Shown: in pieces, positions 18,311 through 26,632 of the stretch
Position numbering within the stretch: the first letter of the stretch is position 1
Layout of the letters: each line of letters begins with the position of its first letter
Source of the DNA: Deltaproteobacteria bacterium
GTDB lineage: Bacteria; Desulfobacterota; Syntrophia; Syntrophales; UBA8958
Reading direction: 5' to 3'
Assembly: GCA_029553375.1 (NCBI GenBank)
Contig: JAKPCH010000095.1
Coordinates: 1 to 64,000 of the forward strand
DNA length: 64,000 nucleotides
Notes under the pieces: model-generated
What the model was told of the DNA's origin: nothing
Database searches by the model: none
Seen by the model: only the letters and a program-made list of their open reading frames with translations
Program-made: the position numbers and the translations under genes

Positions 18311-19320
18311 CGGTTTTCCCCTTCACGGCCGTCGTGGGACAGGAGGAGCTCAAGACGGCCCTGGTGCTGAATGTCGTGGATCCCTCCATCGGCGGGCTCT
18401 TGATCATGGGTGAGAAGGGGACGGCGAAGAGCACCGCCGTCCGCGCCCTGGCCGATCTTCTGCCCGAGATGGAGACGGTCAGGGGATGTCCCTTCAACTG
18501 TGACCCCGAAGGACCCCTCTGCCCGAGGTGCCGGGACGCGGCGGTTCGAGGGGGGAGCCTTGAGACGGAACGCAGGAAGATGCGCGTGGTGGAACTGCCC
18601 CTCGGCATCACGGAGGATCGCCTGGTCGGCACCCTGGACATAGGTTACGCCTTGAAGACGGGCGAAAAGAGGTTCGAGCCCGGCATCCTTGCCGACGCCA
18701 ACAGAAACTTCCTCTACGTGGACGAGGTGAACCTCCTGGAGGATCACCTCGTGGACCTCCTCCTCGACTCGGCGGCCATGGGGGTGAACACCGTGGAGAG
18801 GGAAGGGGTCTCCTTTTCCCACCCCGCCCGGTTCATCCTCGTGGGCACCATGAATCCCGAGGAGGGGGACCTCCGCCCCCAGCTCCTGGATCGCTTCGGT
18901 CTGTGCGTCCGCGTCTCCTCCGTCATGGACAAGGCGGCGAGGGTGGAGATCCTGCGCCGGCGGGCCTCCTTCGACGCCGACCCCGCCCTTTTCCTCGCCC
19001 GCTGGGAAGAGGAGCAGAGGGCCCTCGCCCGGCGGATCGCCGCCGCCAAGGCCAGACGGGAGGAGACCGTCGTCGCCGACGGGATCCTGGAGAAGATCGT
19101 GGAGATCACGTCTGCTCTTTCCCTCGACGGGCACCGGGCGGACATCGTCATCATGAAGGCCTCCCGGGCCCTCGCCGCGTTGCGGGGCAAGGCGTCCGTG
19201 GGGGACGAGGAAGTGAAGGAAGCGGCCCTCTTGGCCCTGAGTCACCGCCTGAAGAGGAAACCTTTCGAGGATGTCGAGGGGGAACGGGAGAAGGTCCAAT
19301 CCCTCCTCAAGGAGTTGTAG
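18307..19320 (+). CDS. ChlI/BchI-like chelatase AAA+ ATPase
   Basis: A 337-residue AAA+ ATPase with Walker [10 protein letters not shown] (35-43), Walker B region [10 protein letters not shown] and sensor-type [19 protein letters not shown], all as in magnesium chelatase subunit I. The cysteines at 61, 65, 72 and 75 (CPFNC ... CPRC) form a possible metal-binding knuckle. It should form the ATPase ring that drives the CobN-like subunit. ATG in a 4-nt overlap with that gene; the ChlD-like gene follows after 2 nt. Confidence 0.92.
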   Translation: MTVFPFTAVVGQEELKTALVLNVVDPSIGGLLIMGEKGTAKSTAVRALADLLPEMETVRGCPFNCDPEGPLCPRCRDAAVRGGSLETERRKMRVVELPLGITEDRLVGTLDIGYALKTGEKRFEPGILADANRNFLYVDEVNLLEDHLVDLLLDSAAMGVNTVEREGVSFSHPARFILVGTMNPEEGDLRPQLLDRFGLCVRVSSVMDKAARVEILRRRASFDADPALFLARWEEEQRALARRIAAAKARREETVVADGILEKIVEITSALSLDGHRADIVIMKASRALAALRGKASVGDEEVKEAALLALSHRLKRKPFEDVEGEREKVQSLLKEL

Positions 19321-19322
19321 GC

Positions 19323-21149
19323 ATGTCTTTTACCGGTTTCGTGGGACACGAGGGGGCGAAGCTGGCCCTGATCCTCAACGCCGTCGATGGGCTCTGCGGA
19401 GGGGTCCTCTTCGTCGGCGAGAAGGGTAGCGGCAAATCCACCCTCTGCCGGGAGTTCCGCGCCCTGTTGCCCGCCGGGACGCCTTTCGTGGAACTCCCCC
19501 TCCACGCGACCCTGGAGTCCCTCGTGGGGGGCGTCGATATCGAGACGAGCGTGAGGAGGGGGGAGAGGGTCTTCCAGGAAGGCCTCCTCGGCCGGGCCGC
19601 CGGCGGGTTTCTGTATGTGGACGACATCAACCTCCTGTCGCCGGAGATCATCGACGCCCTCATCAGGACGCCGGGCCCCCTGTACCTCCCCGGCGGGGCG
19701 TACGGGGTTCTCCAAGGGTACAGACTCCTGGCGACCATGAACCCGGAGGAGGGGGAGATCTCGCCCCACCTCCTGGATCGTTTCGGCATGGCCGTCGTTT
19801 GGACCTCTCTGTCCCGTCGGGACGAGAGGTTGGAGATCCTCAAGGGGGCCTTGGCGGGGGAACAACCGGGAAGGGACGAGGAATTGAGAAGGAGGATCGA
19901 GGCGGCCCGCCGGCGGGTGAGGGACATCCCCGTCCCGGGGCGGGTCCTGGACCGCATCGTCGAGACGTGCGCGGCCCATCGCCTCGAGGGTCACAGGGGG
20001 GAGATTTTCCTCTTTTACGCGGCCCGGGCCTATGGGGCCTTCATGGGCGCGCCGGAGACGACGGTGGAACACGTCGCTGCCGTCTCGCCCCTCGTCCTCG
20101 CCCACCGGTCCCTCAGAAGTCCTCAGGAGGGCCACGTCCACGAGGACCCGCCGCCGGCGGGTAACGACGCCGAAGCCCACGGCCACCGTCACGATCACCC
20201 CCATGAGGGCGACCTTCAAGAACGGGGGGCGCCGAAGGGGGGCGAGGGGACGGGCTGCTGCGGCACCGATGAGGGCCCCGGGGCGTCGGCGCCGAGGGAA
20301 GAGGTCTTCGACGTCGGGTCCGCCTACGGGGTGCGGAGGTTCCTGCTCAAGCGGGACCGGAAGCTCCGCCGGGGGAGCGGGCGGCGGACGAAGACCTGGA
20401 CGGGGGGCATGTCCGGTCGGTACGTCCGCAGCGTCCTTATGAAAAACGACGACGTGGCCGTCGACGCCACCCTGCGGGCGGCGGCCCCGTTCCAGGTCCT
20501 CAGGGGGCGGCGGGAGGGGATCGTCATTCGGGAAGAGGACCTGCGGTTCAAGCGGCGGGAGAGGAAGACGGGTCACCTGGTGATCTTCGTCGTCGACGGT
20601 TCCGGTTCCATGGGGGCGAAGAGACGGATGGTGGAGACCAAGGGGGCCGTCCAGTCCCTCCTGTTGAATTGTTACCAGAAGCGGGACAAGGTGGCCATGA
20701 TCCTTTTCCGCAAAGATCGGGCGGAGCTGGTCCTGCCGCCCACGTCCAGCGCCGAGGCGGCGGCGAGGCGGCTGAGATCCCTCCCCGTGGGCGGCAAGAC
20801 GCCCTTGGCGGCCGGTCTTATGGCGGCATACGATCTCGTCAGGAGGGTCAATAATAAAGCCCCGGAGACGAGATTCCTCGTCTGCCTCGTCACCGACGGC
20901 CGGGCCAACCACGGCCTCACGGGTCTGCCCGTCTGGGAGGAGCTGCGGAGGCTGTTTCCCCTCCTCAAGAAACTCCCCTCGACGGACTACGTCGTCATCG
21001 ACACGGAAGACAAGGGGAACTTCCTGCGGGCCGACCTGGCGGCCAAGGCGGCCCTCCTCCTCGAGGCGGACTATTACACCTTCGAAACCTTAAGGGCGGA
21101 ACGCCTGGCTCAGATAGTCCGGGAAAAGAGTGCGGCGGTGGGGCCGTAG
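19323..21149 (+). CDS. ChlD/BchD-like chelatase subunit with VWA domain and His-rich linker
   Basis: A 608-residue protein: N-terminal AAA+ domain with an intact Walker A (GEKGSGKST, 32-40) and FLYVDDINLL, a linker, and a C-terminal von Willebrand A domain with MIDAS DGSGSMG (Asp425, Ser427, Ser429). The linker holds seven histidines between 271 and 294 (HVH, then HGHRHDHPH) and a Cys312-Cys313 pair; chelatase D subunits usually have an acidic/proline-rich linker here. It would bridge the ATPase ring and the CobN-like subunit. It ends the operon; the hydrogenase protease gene converges 18 nt downstream. Confidence 0.92.
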   Translation: MSFTGFVGHEGAKLALILNAVDGLCGGVLFVGEKGSGKSTLCREFRALLPAGTPFVELPLHATLESLVGGVDIETSVRRGERVFQEGLLGRAAGGFLYVDDINLLSPEIIDALIRTPGPLYLPGGAYGVLQGYRLLATMNPEEGEISPHLLDRFGMAVVWTSLSRRDERLEILKGALAGEQPGRDEELRRRIEAARRRVRDIPVPGRVLDRIVETCAAHRLEGHRGEIFLFYAARAYGAFMGAPETTVEHVAAVSPLVLAHRSLRSPQEGHVHEDPPPAGNDAEAHGHRHDHPHEGDLQERGAPKGGEGTGCCGTDEGPGASAPREEVFDVGSAYGVRRFLLKRDRKLRRGSGRRTKTWTGGMSGRYVRSVLMKNDDVAVDATLRAAAPFQVLRGRREGIVIREEDLRFKRRERKTGHLVIFVVDGSGSMGAKRRMVETKGAVQSLLLNCYQKRDKVAMILFRKDRAELVLPPTSSAEAAARRLRSLPVGGKTPLAAGLMAAYDLVRRVNNKAPETRFLVCLVTDGRANHGLTGLPVWEELRRLFPLLKKLPSTDYVVIDTEDKGNFLRADLAAKAALLLEADYYTFETLRAERLAQIVREKSAAVGP

Positions 21150-21167
21150 GGCGTAAAGAAACCTTGC

Positions 21168-21662
21168 TCAGCCTTGAACCGGGTTCTCGACGAGGCCCAG
21201 GATGAGCTCTGCCGCCTTCGCGGCCAGCTCGCCCGTGCGGGGGGACAGACCACGGCGAAAATCGAAGTCGTAGCCGCGGATGGAGACGACCCGACCTTCC
21301 GGTTCGGCGCCGTAGAGGGCCTTCAGGAGCCCCAGCATCATGGCGGGGGTGAGGTGGTGGGTGAAGGCGGCGGGTTCGAAATCCGGTGTGACGGGGAAGG
21401 TGTGGATCTCCGGGGCGTTCTCGAGGACATGGGCGTCGACGAAGACGATCCGGCGGTAAGCGACGAGGGATTCCGCCGTCTCAGGCGTCAACTGGTGCAG
21501 AAAGACCGTGTCGAGGTCGCCGCCCGTTTCCTCCCACCCCGTTTCCCCCTCCCCGAGGGGCGGCCGCCCCAGGCGGCGCCGCAGGGTGTTGATCACCGCA
21601 AAGGCCGCGCCGTCGTCCGCGCGGTCGATGTTGCCGAAACCAATGACCAATGTTCGGGGCAT
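21168..21662 (-). CDS. [NiFe] hydrogenase maturation endopeptidase
   Basis: A 164-residue HycI/HybD/HoxW-type protease. The N-terminus has the family GNIDRADDGAAFAVI motif with nickel ligand candidate Asp16, then FVDAHV and a histidine pair in THHLTP. It would clip the C-terminal peptide of the hydrogenase large subunit encoded 53 nt upstream, after nickel insertion. Minus strand, last gene of the hox operon. Confidence 0.92.
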   Translation of the reverse strand: MPRTLVIGFGNIDRADDGAAFAVINTLRRRLGRPPLGEGETGWEETGGDLDTVFLHQLTPETAESLVAYRRIVFVDAHVLENAPEIHTFPVTPDFEPAAFTHHLTPAMMLGLLKALYGAEPEGRVVSIRGYDFDFRRGLSPRTGELAAKAAELILGLVENPVQG

Positions 21663-21715
21663 AGAGACAAGAAAGGCCCCGCCGTCGGTGCGGTGACGAC
21701 GGGGCCGTCGGGTCC

Positions 21716-23146
21716 TTATCGGGAGATGCGGTCCAGGACGGTGCCGTCGGGCCCGACGAGGGTGATCTCCAGGGGCATCTTACCCAGGGCGTGGGTGGCG
21801 CAGGAGAGGCAGGGATCGTAACACCGGATCGCCGCCTCCACGCGGTTGAGCATCCCTTCGGTAAGACGGTTGCCGTTTACGAAGGCCCTGGCCACGAGGC
21901 CCGAGGCCGTGTTCATAGCCCAGTTGTTGTTTCCCGTCGCCACGATGAGGTTGACCCTCGTTAGGCGCCCGTCTTCGTCGGTGCTGTAATCGTGGAAGAG
22001 GGTCCCCCGGGGCGCCTCGATGACCCCGACTCCCTGTCCGGGGATCTTCGCCGCCGGTGCGGGGGCGCAGACATCCGTCGAGAGGATGTCCCGGTCGTCC
22101 AGCAACTGGGTGATCCGCTCCAGGGCGTAGACCGTTTCGATCAGCCGGGCGTAGTGATAGTACAGGGACCCTTCGACGGGCTTCCCGCCGTTGATCTGCC
22201 TGAACCGGAGGAACTCCTCCTGGGCCAGGGGCGTCCCGATCTTGTCGACGACGTTGAGGCGTCCCAGGGGGCCGACGCGATATGTCCCCTGGGGCCAGCC
22301 GGCCTTGCGCAGGTAGGGGAACTTCAAGAAGGACCAGGACTCGACGTGCTCGGCGACGTGGGCCAGGTAGTACTCCGGCCTGAACTGGGCCAGCAGCTTC
22401 CCGTCCGCTCCCTTCACGCGGATCTCGCCGTCGTACATATGGAGGCCCCCCTCGTGGTCCACGAGGCCCATGTAGCAGGACGGGAAGGAGGCAAAGGCGC
22501 TGACCGTTTCCTGGTTGGCCTCGATCCAGCCCTTGGCGATGTCCACGGCCGTCCTGGTCGTCGCCAAAGCCTCGGCGTGGTCCGCCAGGATCTCGTCGCG
22601 GTCCTTGGGGCTGAGGGGGGCGTTGACGCCGCCGACGACGGCGAAATTCGGGTGGACCCTCTTGCCGCCGAGTCTCTCGATGATCCTCTGGCCGTAACGG
22701 CGCAGGGCCACGGCCTTCAGGGCCAGCTCGGGATTCGCCTTGATGATGCCGACGACGTTGCGGGTCGCCGGGTCGGCGTCGAAACCCAGCAGGAGGTCCG
22801 GCGCCGCCAGGTGGAAGAAGTGCATGCCGTGGGACTGGACGAGCTGACCCATGTGCATGAGCTCCCGCAGGAGTTTCGCCGGCCGGGGGATCTCGACGCG
22901 GGCGACGGCGTCGCAGGCCTTCGCCGCCGCCAGGTGGTGGCTGACGGGGCAGATGCCGCAGATGCGCTGGGTGATCTGGGGCATCTCGAAGTAGAGACGG
23001 CCCTCGCAGAATTTCTCCAGACCGCGGAATTCATCGACGTGGAAGAAGCTCTCTTCCACCTTGCCCTGGTCGTTGACGTAGATCGTGACCCGCCCGTGAC
23101 CTTCGATGCGCGTTACCGGTTCGATCGTTATTTTCCGAGAGGCCAT
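21716..23146 (-). CDS. hoxH: [NiFe] hydrogenase large subunit, HoxH-like (group 3)
   Basis: A 476-residue catalytic subunit. The four nickel-binding cysteines are present: Cys63 and Cys66 in RICGICPVSHH, and Cys446 and Cys449 in DPCLSCATH. The protease should cut after His452 and release a 24-residue tail (ALGKMPLEI...). The overall pattern resembles cytoplasmic bidirectional HoxH rather than membrane uptake enzymes. It follows hoxY after 11 nt with SD AAGGAG. Confidence 0.96.
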   Translation of the reverse strand: MASRKITIEPVTRIEGHGRVTIYVNDQGKVEESFFHVDEFRGLEKFCEGRLYFEMPQITQRICGICPVSHHLAAAKACDAVARVEIPRPAKLLRELMHMGQLVQSHGMHFFHLAAPDLLLGFDADPATRNVVGIIKANPELALKAVALRRYGQRIIERLGGKRVHPNFAVVGGVNAPLSPKDRDEILADHAEALATTRTAVDIAKGWIEANQETVSAFASFPSCYMGLVDHEGGLHMYDGEIRVKGADGKLLAQFRPEYYLAHVAEHVESWSFLKFPYLRKAGWPQGTYRVGPLGRLNVVDKIGTPLAQEEFLRFRQINGGKPVEGSLYYHYARLIETVYALERITQLLDDRDILSTDVCAPAPAAKIPGQGVGVIEAPRGTLFHDYSTDEDGRLTRVNLIVATGNNNWAMNTASGLVARAFVNGNRLTEGMLNRVEAAIRCYDPCLSCATHALGKMPLEITLVGPDGTVLDRISR

Positions 23147-23157
23147 ATCGTTCTCCT

Positions 23158-23703
23158 TTAGTCGTAGGTGAAGAGTTCAGGTGGCAACACGACGGGCGTC
23201 CGCCCGGCCAGCAGTTCCGTCAGGGCGTAGTAGAAGGCGTCGGCCCGGGGCGGGCAGCCGGGGATGAACAGGTCCACCTTGACGACCTTGTCGATGCCCG
23301 TCACCATGGGCAGGGGCGTCCCCAGTTCCGGCGAGTCGGGGATCACGCCGTCGACGACGCTCTCCGTCTCCAGATAGGCCCGTTTCAGGGCCTCCTGGGT
23401 GCCGCAGAGGTTGCGCATGGCGGGGACGCCGCCGAAGACGGCGCAGTCACCCACGGCGATGAGGATCTGGCAGCGCTCCCGCATCCGTTTGGCCACCTCG
23501 ACGTTGTGGGAATTGCAGATGGCCCCCTCGAGGATCCCCACCGTCACCCCCTCCTCCGGCGGGTGCTTGAGGTCCGTGATGGGGCTCGAGGTGAACTCGA
23601 CCGACTCCAGCAGTTTGACGATCCGCTCGTCTATATCGAGAAACGACATGTGGCAGCCGGCGCAACCCGCCAGCCAGTCGGTGGCTATCTTGACCTTGGC
23701 CAT
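23158..23703 (-). CDS. hoxY: [NiFe] hydrogenase small subunit, HoxY-like
   Basis: A 181-residue small subunit, short because it carries only the proximal [4Fe-4S] cluster: Cys14 and Cys17 in WLAGCAGCHMSFLD, then GDCAVFGG and PGCPPRAD. There is no twin-arginine signal, so it is cytoplasmic. The ATG at 23703 begins MAKVKIATDW, 1 nt from the end of hoxU. It passes electrons to the HoxU-type subunit. Confidence 0.95.
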   Translation of the reverse strand: MAKVKIATDWLAGCAGCHMSFLDIDERIVKLLESVEFTSSPITDLKHPPEEGVTVGILEGAICNSHNVEVAKRMRERCQILIAVGDCAVFGGVPAMRNLCGTQEALKRAYLETESVVDGVIPDSPELGTPLPMVTGIDKVVKVDLFIPGCPPRADAFYYALTELLAGRTPVVLPPELFTYD

Positions 23704-23704
23704 C

Positions 23705-25477
23705 TTAAGCTCTCTCCTTTCCCTTGATTTCGATGAGGGCGGCCTGGGAGGTCTCATCGAAGGACAGCGACTTTTTCCCCATCTTTTGGGCCAAAAGCGC
23801 CAGGATTTCCCAATCCGCCTTGGCGCTGCCCGCCGGCTCCACGGCCTTGTCGGCCTTGAGGATCCGGCCGTCCGTGGAGGTGAGACTTCCCGCCCGCTCC
23901 GACCAGACGGCCGAGGGCAGGACGATGTCGGCGCCTTCGACGGCGGGTGACCGGAAGGCGGCCTGGACGATGGTGAACTGGCCCGGGATGACCTGGCCGA
24001 CGGTCTGTTCGCCGAGGATCATGTACAGGACCTTCGTCCCCGCTGCCCTGCCGTCGCCGTTGAAGCCGAGGGCCGTCGCCGCAAAGGCGTTCACGCCCGG
24101 CTGCATGGCGATGAAGGACGCCTTGTCGGCGATTTTCTTGAGGGCCTCCGCCGTCTCTCCCGTCACCCCGCCGTGGAGGACGACGGGACGACCTGCGGCG
24201 GCGGCCGCGGCCACGGCCGAGGCGATGTCCGACGTTGGTACGGTGAGGGACGCGAAGGGGGCCAGGCCGTTATCGCCGTCGTCCACGACGATCAATCGGG
24301 CGCCTTTGTCCACGGCCCGCTTGGACAGGTAGGCGGCGACGGGCATTTCCTTCATCAGATCGACCCCCACGACGATGACGAGATCGCTGGTGGCCAGGTC
24401 GGCCAGGGTGCCGGAACGCCCGGACAGCTTCGGCACGTTCCTGTTCAGGAGGCCCAGGTAAGAGGCCCCGAGGTCTTCGCGGAAGAGTTTCGCCGCCGTG
24501 TAGAGGGCCTCGTTCGTGGCGTCGCCCGAGACGGCGACGCCCAGATCCGCCCCCCCGGCCCCTCTCAGCTTTTCCGCCGCCGCCTCGAGGGCGTCGTCCC
24601 ACGTGGCGGCCATCAGCCTCCCCTCTCGCCGGATCATGGGTTCCGTGACGCGTTCCCGCTCGTCGTGGAGGGGCTCGAAGCGGCCCCGTTCGCACAGAAG
24701 ACCGCCGTTTACCGGGGCTTCCCAGTCGCTCTCGATGCGGACGACGCGGCCGCCGCGCACGGCGACCTTCATGGCGCAGACGACGCTGCATCTGTTGCAG
24801 GCCGAAGCCACGCGGTCGAGCTGCCTGTTCCGCCCCATGTAGGAACTCCGGCGGTCGATGATGGCCCCCGTGGGGCAGACCTGGGCGCAGGTGCCGCAGG
24901 AGACGCACGTGGACTCGCCCCAAGGCGCGTCGGCGTCACAGCTGATGAGCGTGGCGGCCCCCCGGTTGCCCAGGCCGAGGGTGTGGTTGGCGGCGATCTC
25001 GGAGCAGGCGCGGATGCACCTCGCGCACAGGACGCAGCGGTTGTGGTCGATGACGAGGTGCCGGTGCGAGGCGTCCAGGGGGAAAGGCTTGGTGTAGGTC
25101 TCGAAGAGGAAGTGATCGAGGCCGAATCTGTATCCCAGGTCCTGGAGCTCGCAGCTGCCGCTCAGCTCGCAGTACGGGCAGAAGTGGTTGCGTTCGGAAA
25201 AGAGCATGGAGAGGATGAATTTCCTCATCTCGTAGAGTCTCGGGGTGTCCGTCTGGACCTCCATGCCTTGCGTGACGGGGAAGGTGCAGGCCGGCTGCGG
25301 GTTGCGCTGCCCCTTGACCTCTACCAGGCAAAGGCGGCAGGCGCCGATGGGGATCAGGGAAGGGAAGTGACAGAGGGTCGGGATGTCAATGCCTGCCTGC
25401 CGGGCGGCGTTGAGAACGGTGGTGCCCGGAGGTACGTCCACCTGCCGGCCGTTGATTGTAATGGTAACAGTGTCCAT
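23705..25477 (-). CDS. hoxU: HoxU/NuoG-like iron-sulfur subunit of the hydrogenase
   Basis: A 590-residue protein, about 2.5 times the usual HoxU. In order: [2Fe-2S] ferredoxin domain (GACRLCLVEV), His/Cys-ligated cluster (HFCPYCELSGSC), two [4Fe-4S] clusters (CVLCARCIRAC and CVSCGTCAQVCP), another cluster motif (CNRCSVVC with LLCERG), then a molybdopterin-oxidoreductase-like region as in NuoG. It should carry electrons between HoxYH and a partner. No HoxF/HoxE flavin subunits are in the window. SD GGAGAAAAGG precedes the ATG. Confidence 0.9.
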   Translation of the reverse strand: MDTVTITINGRQVDVPPGTTVLNAARQAGIDIPTLCHFPSLIPIGACRLCLVEVKGQRNPQPACTFPVTQGMEVQTDTPRLYEMRKFILSMLFSERNHFCPYCELSGSCELQDLGYRFGLDHFLFETYTKPFPLDASHRHLVIDHNRCVLCARCIRACSEIAANHTLGLGNRGAATLISCDADAPWGESTCVSCGTCAQVCPTGAIIDRRSSYMGRNRQLDRVASACNRCSVVCAMKVAVRGGRVVRIESDWEAPVNGGLLCERGRFEPLHDERERVTEPMIRREGRLMAATWDDALEAAAEKLRGAGGADLGVAVSGDATNEALYTAAKLFREDLGASYLGLLNRNVPKLSGRSGTLADLATSDLVIVVGVDLMKEMPVAAYLSKRAVDKGARLIVVDDGDNGLAPFASLTVPTSDIASAVAAAAAAGRPVVLHGGVTGETAEALKKIADKASFIAMQPGVNAFAATALGFNGDGRAAGTKVLYMILGEQTVGQVIPGQFTIVQAAFRSPAVEGADIVLPSAVWSERAGSLTSTDGRILKADKAVEPAGSAKADWEILALLAQKMGKKSLSFDETSQAALIEIKGKERA

Positions 25478-25599
25478 CGATTACCTTTTCTCCTTTCTGA
25501 ACGATCGGGATGATCTTCCCGTTGCGCCCTGTTTCGGTGCAACGGGCCCTCTCGGCCTCGCAGGGGCGCCGCCCTGCCTTATACCCCATCACGGGGTGG

Positions 25600-25629
25600 C
25601 CTATATCAGATTTCGTCTGTCCTTGTCAA
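25600..25629 (-). promoter_or_regulatory. Promoter of the hox operon
   Basis: Reading leftwards, TTGACA (25629-25624) is followed after 18 nt by TATAGG (25605-25600). Transcription would begin near 25593, within a dyad ACCCC-ATCAC-GGGGT (25583-25597) that could be an operator. The leader to hoxU is about 115 nt. Confidence 0.6.
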
Positions 25630-25709
25630 AGGCAGAATAGAAAACACAATGCCCATCATCTCTACTACCTTCGCTCTTTGCGTGTTCATCAGGGGCGCCG
25701 ATGTTTATG

Positions 25710-25739
25710 TTGACACCTTGGCCCATGATGTCGCATGAT
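25710..25739 (+). promoter_or_regulatory. Promoter of the enoyl-CoA hydratase family gene
   Basis: TTGACA (25710-25715), 18 nt, CATGAT (25734-25739). The start point would be some 25 nt before the ATG at 25771. It is divergent from the hox promoter in the same intergenic region. Confidence 0.45.
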
Positions 25740-25770
25740 CCGCGGGGTTGAGAAAGGAAAGGAGGACGCC

Positions 25771-26565
25771 ATGGGTTACGAGAACATCGTTTTCGAGGTT
25801 TCCGGGGGCGTGGCCGTCATCACCCTCAATAGGCCCAGGTATTTCAACGCCCTGGATTTCAAGCTCGGCGACGAGATGGTCAAGGCCCTGGAGATCTGCC
25901 AGGACGACGACGCCATCCGGGCGGTGGTGATCACCGGCGCCGGCCGGGCCTTCTGCTCCGGCGGGGACCTGCGCCTCTTCCGGGAACAGCTCGACAGCAG
26001 CAACCCCTCCGAGGTGGTGCGGCAGTTGGTCCGGTCGTTCAACGCCATCATCCACGGCATCCGCTCTGTCCTCAAGCCCGTCATCGCCTCCGTGAACGGC
26101 CCCGTCGGCGGTGGTGGGTTCAGCCTCGTTGCCGCCTGCGACCTGCGCATCGCCGCCGCCTCGGCCATCTTCCGGCAGGCCTACACCGCCGTGGGCCTCG
26201 TCCCCGACGGCGCCTGGACCCTCCTGGTCCCCATGCTTCTGGGGCTGGGGAAGGCCACGGAGCTGGTCCTCCTGGACCCCATCCTGAGCGCCGAGGAGGC
26301 CCTGAAGATAGGCCTGGTCAACCGGGTGGTGAAGGACGAGGATCTCAAGGCGGAGACGGAAAAGGTGGCCGCGAAACTGGCCGCCGGCCCCACGCGTTCC
26401 TTCGCCGTGGCCAAGGAGAACCTGAACAACGCCATCTTGGGCCTTCTGGAGAGGCAGCTCGAGCTCGAACGTTCGGGGATGGTCAAGTCGGCCAAGACGG
26501 CGGACTATCAGGAGGGCCTGCGGGCCTTCTTCGAGAAAAGGGAGCCCCGTTTTCAGGGCCGTTGA
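25771..26565 (+). CDS. Enoyl-CoA hydratase/isomerase (crotonase) family protein
   Basis: A 264-residue crotonase-fold protein with oxyanion-hole segments AFCSGGDL and GPVGGGGFSLVAACDLRIAA. Both glutamates used by true enoyl-CoA hydratases appear replaced (GGFSLV where GGCELA is usual; QAYTAVGL where QPEILLG is usual). The segment VGLVPDGAWTLLVP recalls PaaG-type enoyl-CoA isomerases. I therefore favour an isomerase or related reaction over hydration. ATG at 25771 has SD GGAGG; the upstream ATG at 25735 lacks one. Confidence 0.85.
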   Translation: MGYENIVFEVSGGVAVITLNRPRYFNALDFKLGDEMVKALEICQDDDAIRAVVITGAGRAFCSGGDLRLFREQLDSSNPSEVVRQLVRSFNAIIHGIRSVLKPVIASVNGPVGGGGFSLVAACDLRIAAASAIFRQAYTAVGLVPDGAWTLLVPMLLGLGKATELVLLDPILSAEEALKIGLVNRVVKDEDLKAETEKVAAKLAAGPTRSFAVAKENLNNAILGLLERQLELERSGMVKSAKTADYQEGLRAFFEKREPRFQGR

Positions 26566-26632
26566 CGGGCTGACGAAAAGGCCTTTTACGAAAAATAGAC
26601 CAATAAATTCATGATCTTTCGAATACCGAATC

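Noticed and set aside
18903..21149. Programmed frameshift joining ChlI- and ChlD-like reading frames
   Set aside because: Frameshifting is described for some chlD genes that lack a separate chlI, but here chlI is intact, and chlD has its own ATG 2 nt after the chlI stop.
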